Shown piece after piece: positions 26,501 to 38,500 of a stretch of 64,000 nt of DNA (position 1 is its first letter; every line of letters begins with the position of its first letter). Below the pieces are notes generated by a model that saw only the letters and a list, made by a program, of their open reading frames with translations, was not told the origin of the DNA and did not search any database. The position numbers and the translations under genes are program-made. Source of the DNA: Saturnia japonica (taxonomy: Eukaryota > Arthropoda > Insecta > Lepidoptera > Saturniidae); assembly GCA_033032175.1 (NCBI GenBank), contig CM065322.1:16368001-16432000 (forward strand), written 5' to 3'.

Positions 26501-29500
26501 CAAATTTTGTATTTAAATTTTCTATCTACTGTAAATTCATGTTTCCAATTTTGCAACTCTAACCTTGACTGAAGGATACATTTAGACAACCATTATGTGA
26601 AGCGTCTCTTAATTATATCATCACATTTGTATTTTTTTAATGTTATAGGTTTAGCGTTGTGGCTATAATATCACATGATCAAGTGATAATGTGGCCCAAG
26701 ATGGTAGCACTCTAAGCCTAGTGGAAGACTGGCTCTCAAGTGCATATACCGTAACACACCTGCTTGTGTTTGGCGACAGATTTTGAACTTGAGGGTGGTA
26801 GCTACCACCATGCTATAGTTCCATCACGATGTTTTGACGTGACAACGTCTTATAATTCGATGGAGCCGGCTGCACGCACGAAAAAACATGACTCATGCGG
26901 CGTTACCTCGCTCTGAGGCGTTCCATTTAAGGCTATCAAACAAATAAAATTAAAATTTTCTTTTGAAAAATGATACCATTCCATCAGTATTTTCTTATGA
27001 CGTTGTCACGTTCAACTATCGTCAGTAAACCGACTTTACAGACAACCGATTTTTTTCCGTCACCGAAAGTTCAGGATGGTTGCAGGGATTCGAACTCACG
27101 TCGATCGTCGTATACGCTACCAACTAGGCCATCATTGCTAAAGTATTTATCACTCAGGGATAGCTTACTATTAATAAAATATTTTTTAGAATCGGATCAG
27201 CAGTTTCAGAGATTATCTTCTACAAATATACAACCTCTATATACCTCTATATAGTAGTATAGTACACAATATTGTCTTAAAATAAACATTCTATGTAATT
27301 TTTTATCACGTACTTTGCGTCCTTGTTCCCTTGCGATGCTATCCTGAACGCGATTTATCTATACAAATAATAAAATTGAAGTATCTGTTTGTAATGTCAA
27401 AATAACAATTTTTTTGCTAAATGCATATGAAAGTATATACGATACCTATAACAAAAAGTCCTTTTTTAATTTTTGTCTGTCTGTCTGTTTGTTTGTACCG
27501 GGTAATCTCCGAAATGGTGAGACCGATTTTGACGGAACTTTCACTGATAGATAGCTGATGATATAGGGAGTTATTAGGGTTCAGCACAAATAAAAAAAAC
27601 TGGTCATGGTGAATCAGTTCGGGCGTTTAAATGGCTTATACTGAGTAAACAATGGGAGATATAGCAAATTAATATACCACATAATCGTAGGCATTAAAAA
27701 TACCTACAAAAAAGTTCGGGAGAGTATACATCTATCTTCTAAGGAACATCCACAATAAGCATTTTTGTCTTCAAATAGCCGGGTGCGGGGGAGCAAGATT
27801 CGCGTGGGTTTTCTGTAGTCCACGTGAGCAAAGCCAGGGGTACAACAAGTTATTAATATAATGTATTAATTTCAAATTGCGTACGTAAATATGCGAATTC
27901 TGACAAAAAAATGGTGCGTGTACCTCCTATGCACGATTGGAGTTTACCTACTCTTTAGAAGTGATTGTCTTGAAATATAGAAAGAAAGAAGAAAGAAAGA
28001 TAGAACATTTATTTGACACTAAAAATACGGACAAAATTAACACAACTCATTAAACAAGAGATTACAATAAAAATATTACTAATTAAATTTATACATACAA
28101 AAGCCGTACTTAAGAACAAAAGGGACCTCAGCTCAGCATCTGCTATAGCGCTGGTTTTCAGCCGGGCCCAAACTACATACAAAAAACCTCAGATTAGACC
28201 AGACCATGATCATTAATGCATAGAGACAGGAGTAATATGTACAATCTGGGTAAAACTAAGCCATTAATATATCATATAACTAATTAATATTCACGACATC
28301 GTCTGCGGTGTTTTTATATTTACACGACGGCAAGAAAACACATCGCTGGATGCATAGTGCTTATAAAAATCATAGTTTCTCAAAAAAATAATATCTTTTT
28401 ACTGAGTGAAGATATCGAGATATTTTTTTAACGTAAGGATCAAGAATCTAAAGGGTAAAACAAAAACAAAATTGGATCAAAATCTATCATGTAATTTTTG
28501 CGCGGTACGGACACAACGGCAAACCTCTATTATATTATTTGTAAAGTGTGTATTATCACTTCCGTATACATATAAGTTGAGTATAATGTATATTTACGCA
28601 TTCAATTTAAGATGCGATTTTGCTCCACATTTCATTTACGTACCGCGGAATTTATATGAAAATCGACTGGTAAGAGTGAGCTCCAAAGTTTCGCTTGTGT
28701 GTGCACACAGGTGCGAATTCGGAGATCGCCGCGAGCGGGTTCGCTTCCGTGTAAACGCGCCCAACGATAATAACGTCAATTATGTTATCAAAGCCAGTTA
28801 GTCGGTTTACGTGGCCCGGAGTTGACGAGCGCGTATATATGTGTATATATTAGTGGCTGGTGTTGTTGGAGAATTATGACGGCTGAAGGGGATTTAATTA
28901 GATCTTGGGCGAGTATTCTTGATACTTTATATTATACTAGCTGTGACCCGCGGTTTCACCCGTGTTAAATTTATTCGAACGGTTCGTTCTCTATTATGGC
29001 TTAGTGGCAGCGTGTACGGACATCATGTCGATTGACGTGGTTCGAATCCTTGCAGTGATTCAAAAGGTATTTTCTTATGTCAACCTGGGTAGCCAAGCAC
29101 TTATAGGGGTGTCCCAGTAGCAGCACTTGAGAGCCAGTCACTCCATTAAGCGCGTTACCATCTTAGACAATATAGTCGCTTAACATCAGGTAAAATTGTG
29201 GGTAAACGCAAAATTTATAAAGAAAAAAATTAAAAAAGTTACTCGTCCTTGTCTACAGATTGTTTTATGTTCTTTGTTAGTGCATAGTGCTCCGCTCCTT
29301 AGGGTCATCGTGTGAAGTAAAATAGTCTATAATCTTTTTCAATCTATAGTAATATAATAAAGCGGAAAAGTTTTTAGTTTGTTTGTTTGTTTAAGCACGC
29401 TAATCTCTGGAACTACCAGTCGAATTTGAAAAATTCTCTTGGTATATGATAGCCAGACTCACGAGGAATAGTATAGGCTATTTAAGATTAGGCTACAACT

Positions 29501-32500
29501 CTTAGATAGCCTTAAATATTGATTTTTATTACGCAAGTCGGAAGTCGAGGCCCTCCCGAACTGCTTTAACCGCGTGCGCTGCCGTTATCGTTAATAATAC
29601 GGAAATATAATGTTCTACAATAATATTGGTCCTTAGTATATCTAAAAAAAAAATCAGCGATAGCATATACCTATCTCTTATACATAAGCCACAATAATGT
29701 ATTGTGACAAAGATTTGTTGAAAATTAAAAATCGATTTATAAGCATTATTTTTAGACATGGTATATTAATCCTTACGAGCAAAAGTTACTTCATCGTAAA
29801 GACAACTTTATGAAGTAAAATTTTTCTCTTTAGAGTATACTATTTGGACATATACTTTAGAATATAATGAAAAATTAAAATAATTTGTACTTGCGGAAAT
29901 AACAATTATGATAGACTACAAAGATGCGTTGGTTGCGCGGCGCGGTGTTTGTCGGATAAAATTAACTAGGGAGAAACCGTAGGGCACAACTAGAAAATAA
30001 TAAGTCTATAATCTTCCTTAGCAGTACCCGCGACTGCGCTCGCGAGGACTATAGGATGCCGTCGATCGGGAACACATGACAATTCCCTTAAATACCGCTG
30101 CTCCCGGTTATTTTAAAGACTAGAATGATTACTGTGAGTGATCTTTAGAAGATACACGTAGCAGTCAGACCGATTGTTAGACCTAATGTTGGCGGATGTT
30201 GACGTTGTGGAACAGAGTTCGTTTATTTTAAATAGACAGACTGGATCATTTCAAAGTTTCATGTTAAAACATGGATAGATTAAAAGCGGTTGGTAAGGAT
30301 CGCGACCACCATACATAGTAATCAAATAAACATCTTCGAAGTGATTTTGTTTTGAATAATGGTACCGGTACAGTCAGTCAGTCAGTCACAGACTTTTTTA
30401 AATATATTTCTTAAGACGTTTCACATCTGCCGGGCATCCCGTGACCGCTAACATTTTTAATATCTACAATTATGTAGTACATTAATTTGATATATCTCTT
30501 ATGGTTTACTCAGCGTAAGCCATTTAAGGGCCCGAATTGATTCACCTTGACCAGTTTTATTATTTGCGCGGAATCCCAATGCTTTTTCTAAAATAAAAGT
30601 AGCCTAAGTTACTCCTCATAACATAAACTATCTACCATTGAAAGTCCCGTCAAAATCGGTCCAACCTTTTCGGAGATAACCTGGAACAAACATACAGACA
30701 GACAAAAATTTAAAAAATGGTATTTTGTTATCAGTATCGTATATACTTTTATATGCATTTAGTATAAAAAACTGTTTGACATTACAAACAGACGCTTCAA
30801 TTTTATTAATTGTATAGATATGAAATCTCAGAAATTACTTATGGTACTTGCGAAATTGATGAGTCTTTTGTTTTAGAATTGACTGTACTGTTAGCCGTAA
30901 GTAAGCCTTTCATTTTTCAAACATTTTCAGACATTACAATAAAAATCAACTCGACCGATATTAATAAAACTTTGTTCACGGGAATTGTATGTAATTCCTC
31001 TATTGATAGGTTATACCAAAAAAAAAACTATTTTCATTAATAATTTAATGATATTTCTATTTATTAACCGACTTCGAAAAAGAAGGAGGTTCTCAACTCA
31101 AATTATATTTTTTATGGATGTCCAACCATAACTTCTGTATTTATGAATAGAACATACATTAAATTATCAAGGACGTATCAGCAGCCTGCCGTTTGTCATT
31201 TATGATGACCAGCAAAAAGTAGTTATTAGCAGAAATTGCAAATCATGGACAAATCGTCATCGCGTTCTTTGTTGTAAACATCTCTTGGTTCATTGTCAAA
31301 TTGCGCAATATGTCAGATTTTATGTATGTAATATTGTAGGTATTTGGTGATGGAGCATTTTCTAACGTCCTCTAGTCGCATCACCACCAAGTCCACCTCC
31401 CTCAAGTCGAACGTCTTTGGTCACTCCGTAAGTAAAAAGGGCGCATCTAACTGAAACACAAACCCGAGAAAAATTCTGAAAATCTTTGAAAATATGCTAT
31501 TATTATCCTTCTAGATTAACTGTAATTCGAGAACGGCAGATCGTTGAGAAACAAAAAAAATACTACTATATTAACTGACTTCAACATAAGAAGAGCGTTA
31601 GGTACTCAATTCGTATTTTTTTAATGGATGTTTCGCCTTAACTTCTTTGTTTATGAACCGATTTCGATGATTCTTTTTTTGTTGGATAGGGGATACCTCA
31701 AGGATAGTCTTAGCATTGCACCTTCGACTTCGAGGATACCCAGGGAACTCTTTGAAACCATTGAATTTTGTTTTATTTGTGTTAAAAATTATTTTGTTTC
31801 TCTGAATTTGAATATACATATTTATGTTAATTATGCTAAAATAACAATTTTACCTACGATGTCAAATGCCAATGCCCCTCTTTTTTAGGAAGGCAGTATA
31901 GGTGTATCCGACAGCTGCACTTTTTTTACAGTAGCACGTAATGGGAATGCACCTTACGTGATGGTAACTAAAGTAAAATCCAAAAATAGTGAAGACCACT
32001 GGAAGGTCGACTATCTATCGACGGTCATCGTTGTCATCATGGCGGCCTGCTAGCCTCTCGTCAGCTTGATATAACATGTGCACTGGATGATCCGAAACGT
32101 GATAAACCAAAAGAGAGTTAATGAGATAGGTTTCCCACTATGTGCATGGTGAACAAGAATCAGTCGATTAGAGATCCCTACTACCACGCTTGATTTCTGG
32201 ATATACATGACACATCGTCTGATTCCGAAACGCGATATATCTATGCTTGTCACTATAGCGAGTCAACACCGTTTGGGCATCGCAATCCACCCTCCCTGAG
32301 CGTATTCTACCGTCTGTATCATGGTGAGTGTTCTGAAAAGCTGTTCAATCCAATTCCCTCCTCCCATTTCCACGACAGACCCACACGCGCCGGACTTGGG
32401 AGTCAATGTTCATTTTAGCAATGCTTGTCTTTGTCGTGCCGTAAAGCTATGGAAACATCTGCAGGTGAATGCGTTCCCTCCTTCTTACGACATTCTACTT

Positions 32501-35500
32501 CAAGCGGAGCGTGAGGAGATTTATGCAGAATGAATTTCGATTGATCGGTAGTCGCCGTTGTTTGTATTGTAATGTGCTTACCATCAGAGAAAGCGCTGTC
32601 AATTTGCTGAGCTGTTATTTAAAAAAAAAAGTCTTATAAAATTCTCATCTCATACTGCCTGGCAAATTAAATGCTGAGCCCTCTAGGCGTAACGTCTTAC
32701 CATCTAAAGCTACACCGTCACTTAACATTACAGATTGTGATTAAACTTAAAAATATGTTGACACACCGGGACTATACCTAATTGGGCCGATAATCGATAT
32801 TACTCGATTATAGAAATATGCACTTTAGCTAGCTAAAGAATTTTTCTAATTAGCTGATCAGCCATTAAATAAAGGCATTTTTTTTTCTTAATATAATAAG
32901 AATAAAAACGTCACTTTCTTTCAATACTGTCAATTTTTCTAGAAAGGACAATGAATTTTGTGAGGTGGGCAGTGAAGTTAATACTAAACAAGGGCATCAT
33001 ATTAAAATATACTACTTGACTGATATGAAATTTGGTGCAATAAATAAATATTTTCTGTAGGAAACCAATATTTATCGATTTCAGATATTAAATGTGTAAG
33101 ATGGTTATTTATTTTAAATTTAAAAAGTTAAATTTTTATTTGTTAAAAAGCCATAGGCTATGTTGTGACGTCATAGGACTCTAAGCAAATTTCATGTAGG
33201 ATCTTGAAAACGAGTGGAATTCGCTATGTAGTCTGTGTCGTGACATTGCTATTTACGACATAAAAAGTATTGAGATTTTTATAATTATCTAAATGTCAAA
33301 TGTTTGTTTTCGACCCGTATGACGTCACAGCAGAGATAATATATAGACTAATTAATATGGCTGACAGCGTTTTCGCCTGTTCACGAACAGTAAACTTTTA
33401 AAATAAATTTTTGCGGTATTATAGGTCCTAAAAAAGGGTATTATTTTATTTCCTCAAATCGGATAATAATTAATAATTTAAGACCTACTTTATTAAAACT
33501 CTATTTTGCTTCAGAGATAGATGAATGATAAGATTTTAATATTCTTTTTTTTTTAATTTCGATGTTTTATTAGAATAGATGTTGCAAGTTTTGTTTAATT
33601 GTTTAATAATTTCCTCGATAATTTTCGACTAATCAATACATTAAAGGAAATTCTTTATAAATATGATTATTATGGAATAGAAAATCTATTACAAGCAGTA
33701 AAGTAGTAAATATGCCATTTCACAAAGATTAGTGAGGATTTCTCATGTCAAACAACATACAAGCTGTGTACATATATACCTTGTACAAAAATTTATTATA
33801 CACATACACACGCACGCACACACACGCACACAAAGACATAAAAACACACACACACACACTGTTATCTGTAGTTTGTCTAATTTGTTATTATATTTTGTTC
33901 TTTTAATTCGTAGTTGGAGAGTAAAAAATCATGTAATTGTTGTATATTGAGGAAGACAGTGTTACCTGAGACCTAGTTCAGATGACAGGGTTCTGTCATA
34001 CTTAATGTATTACATTATTTAAAATAAATTATTATGATTATATAATAAATGTAATGTTTTATTAGCAGCCATAGTAGTAGTTAGTATTATAGTGCATGGA
34101 TTTTGTACAGAGAAGAGTGATTTACATGCTTTACTTTTATATATATATATATATATATATAAATCATTTGTGGAACACCGTTACAGATCCGAAGCCATCA
34201 GCGGACGCCGTCAGGATCGAGGGATTTTAAGGAGGCGACCAAGCGCGATGCTCTCGCTCGGCTCGAGGTGGAACTGGAGAAGTTACTGGCCACCGTCCCT
34301 GAAACGAGGCGGCCGCTTGTCGAAAAGGAGTTCCACGGTTTCAAGAATCTATTCAACAGATTTTTGGCTGAACGTAAGTGATTAATAATAAAGTAATAAT
34401 GGCTAACTGCCTGCGACTTCGTATTTTTAAAGGAATTTATCAGGAATAGAAGCTTCCTACATCTTTTACCTGATTACAAAACCTTTTGTAACATTTCAAT
34501 ACAATTGGTTGGATGGGATAGTAAATCTAAATAATTCGTAGGTCCGTTTGTAGGTACATGTAATTTTGTCGAAATTTCCTAATAAGCTATAATAATAATG
34601 AATAATACTTTTATTAATACGTGAGGCAAAAGCTTTCTACCCCTTTTTAAGTGTATTGCATGCACGGAAGACAGATTTGGCATGCTCAAAGTTTATATGG
34701 AGAAGGAGTGCAGAAAGCTAAAATTTATTTTCAATATATGTATTACATTTAACAAATTAATACTGCGAATCCTAACCTGACCAGTGCTATTGAACTTAGA
34801 CCCCCCAAAATATTGACATTGTCACTCAACGGAAAGTGACAGCAAGTGATATAGATAATACTCATTGTTTAGGTTCATGAATACTGCAAATGTCAAACAG
34901 AAAATAGTCTATGATCAAAAAGTCTCTGATCGAATTTCGACCTTAAGGCTCATCGCTATTATTAGTCTTTTTTTTTACTAAATTTCCTAATAGACTATAA
35001 TAATTATGAATAATACTTTAAAAATCGAAAAAATAATATCCGTTAATACCAATAACAACGGATTAAAAAAAGAAAATCAGTATATGTATAAAAAAATTTA
35101 AGAACTGAACTTCTAATCGTAAATAATTAATTAATTACGAATAAAAACGATCCATTAAATAATATAAAACCAATCATAGGAAACCAATTTTATATAATAT
35201 GTTTTCTCTTACCTATGTTAATAAATCCGTAGTTCTGTCTGTATATTTGTATGTCTGGGAAATATATGCTATTCCATAATTGATAGGAAGATAAGAACCG
35301 TCTATAATAAGCCTTTAGATGTCGTAAAAAGTTTTATTAATTGTCAACCGATTTTTATAAAATTTTGCACACGGGAAGTATATTTAATTCCTTAACTGAT
35401 AAGCTATATAAATTGTCAATAATATGGGCAACAAGCTGAACTATTAAAAATGAAACAAAAAAAAACACGACTGCAATAGAAACACTTGACAATTTTTTTC

Positions 35501-38500
35501 TATTTTTCTTTTTATTTGCTTCCCAGGGGTCGTAACTTATAACCGGGGATGACATATACATATGCCAATTTTACATACATTTTTGTGACGAAGCCAAATA
35601 GTTATATATTATATACTCTATGTCACTTCCATAATTAAGACGAATCTAACGACACCTCGTATTCTAAAACCCATCAAGCCGTTTAGGCTACAGAACGTGC
35701 CAAAGATATAGACATAAATAAATAAATACGATTGAAAAAGAACTTTTTCACCGCGTTTGTCGTGTTTCTTCTGCAGAGGGCCCCTCGGTGACATGGGAGA
35801 AGATAGAGAAGCTCCCGGAGGGCGCTGTGATCGACTACGCGACCTTGTCGACTCCGACGACAGACAACGTGCACCACATGCTGGACAAGTTGGTCGTGGT
35901 GAAGCTGAACGGTGGTCTGGGGACCTCCATGGGCTGTAAGGGACCCAAATCCGTCATTCAAGTCAGGAATGAACTCACGTTTTTGGACTTGACTGTGCAG
36001 CAGATCGAGGTACGTTAATTTTTTTTTCTTAGTGCAGCGCGACTGGTGGAGTAACTCCACCCTACAGAAGATCGCAGCCAAATAACCTTGTGCTGTGTTT
36101 CTGCGTTCAGTAGGGTTTCCAGAGCTCCTTGGTCGAGGGGGGTTCAAATAGAGATAGGGTACAGAGAAATGTCTTTGCAGGTTTTTACAGTATTGTTATT
36201 ATATACAGTTCTTCTTCTTCTTCTTGTTTTGGCGCCGCAAAAAGAACTTGCCACTGTCAATGTTTTTAAGCTTTCGTAAAATTTTCTAATAATACAAAGT
36301 GGGGTCTACTGACAATATGGTGGCTCTCTTGTCAGAACTATCTATTTTTTGTGACATCTCAGAATGCATGCTCGTACTTTATATTTATAATTCACTTCAC
36401 TTAAGCACAACAACCAAACTATATCACGCAAAATGCCACCAATATTAATATAGGGTCAAAAAACCGAAGTTAATAGATTAGTAACAAAAATCACAACATG
36501 TCACTTGAAGATTCCGCCAAAACTCCCTTTATTTACAGTTAATATCATTTTTAATGGAGGTACAGAGAGGGAATCACTTCCAGACATTACCGTCATTCAC
36601 GTAACGATTCATACTTAAGGGCATTAAAACTTGTTTAACATGATTCTTAAACTTATTATTAAAAAAAAGTTGGTTGTCACGGGACGCCCGGCAGATGTAG
36701 AGAGGAATTAACAAATAGATTCTTCTTATCTTCGATATTGGTTGAAGAGTAACTATTGAACCACGAAAAGTTAAGAGTCCATTCGATCTTATTTCAGCAT
36801 CTGAACAAAACGTACAAGTGCAACGTTCCCCTCGTCCTGATGAATTCCTTCAACACGGATGAGGACACACAAAAGGTGATCAGGAAGTACAAAGGGTTGA
36901 AGTTGGACATCCACACGTTTAACCAATCCTGTCATCCACGCATCAATAGGGAATCACTCCTTCCGGTGCCCAAGATTGCTGACGTGCATACAGATATAGA
37001 TGCGTAAGTTTAGACCAGGTCTACTGGCCATACGAACCTCTTAACCAATGAAGTACACATACCTACAATATGTAAAAAACCCCGTCGAATCCTAAAATGG
37101 GAATATAGGTACCCCAATGACATTACCAAAAAAAATATCAAAATTTTATTTATTATGAAAATAAAAATGTTATTGCGATTAAAAATTAACATATTTAATT
37201 TTAGTTTCCCTAAAATTTAACAAATTTTTGAAACGTGATAACACCGTCGCCAGTCCCGGCGCGGCGCAGTGGTACGTTTGATCGTATGGCGGTACCCTGC
37301 GCCGCGTCGCCTGTATTGCCATGTAAGTTTCCTCATTTAACTATATTTTTTTAACATTTTATTAGGGGTATTTTTTCTACTTATAATCTGCGATAGATAA
37401 CATACACAGAATATAATTTCGATACTTAATAACACCTTCACGGATCCGACGAGGTTTTTAATACATATTGTATAATTTTACTTGTAATTTTAATGTTGGT
37501 GCTTCGCGTAATATTTCGCAAAACGTAAAAATATTTAATTAAAAAGAAAACCAACTTGGTGTTCTCTAGTGTATCTTCGAAGTCGAAGATCCATCACCCT
37601 TGAGGTATCCCCTTTCCAACGATAAGAGAGTCATCTAAATCGGTACATGTTACAGTTATGGCTGAACATCTATAAAAAAATCAATCGAATTGGGAACCCC
37701 CTTCTTTTTTGATGTCGGTTAATTAGATATTATGTTATAGTGAAATAATCGTATATAAATAAATAAAGATGAAATGTTGTTCGTTGGTAAGCGTATCACT
37801 TCAGAACGGCTATACCGATTCGGGTAATTTTTTTTTAATGTTAGTAACAATCCTAATAATCTTTAAAGGTAAATTATAATTTGAAAAGTTGCTCGGGAAA
37901 CTAGAAAATTCTGGAAAAAAAATTGCAAAACACACTTTTATTATATAGTTCTTCTTCTTCTTGTTTTTGCGCCGCAAAAAGTACTTGCCAGTGTCAATAT
38001 TTTTAAGCTTTTGCAGTAATTTGTAATATTTATTAATGTGGAGTCTAACAAGATGGTGGCCTCTTGCTAAACTATCCAGGGAGTTTTTGTGACATCTCAA
38101 AATACATGTTTCCAGTTTATATTTATAATCCACTTCACGTATGTACAATAACTAAACGATATCACCCAAAATGCCACCAATATTATATAATATAGGGTCA
38201 AAGAACCCTTGTTAATAAATAAAAACCAAAATATGGCAGCTCAAGGTTCCGCCAAAAACTCTTATAACATAGTTATATGGCAAATACACATTTTGTTCAA
38301 GCGAGTTATTGTGATACTTTCCACATGTGTGATGGCTGCGTTTCAGTTTTACTATTTTTTATTGATCTGTTATCTTTAAGTGCTTTTAAGCCTCAGACGG
38401 CTTTTACAGCTTCACGGGGTTTGAGGGTGAACGCTGAAGCAAGCTCGGCCGTGAAAGCAAGGCAACGAGCTCAAGGGTGCCAAAGTGACCGAACATCGGC

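Noticed and set aside
27070..27140. Possible tRNA gene (A and B boxes)
   Set aside because: The boxes are followed by a SINE body pattern shared with other copies, and no complete cloverleaf was found.
33732..33950. 72-codon frame rich in His and Thr
   Set aside because: It is a translation of the CA microsatellite.
35683..36147. 154-codon - strand open frame
   Set aside because: It lies over UGP exon 4 and its flanks and is a shadow of the conserved + strand exon.
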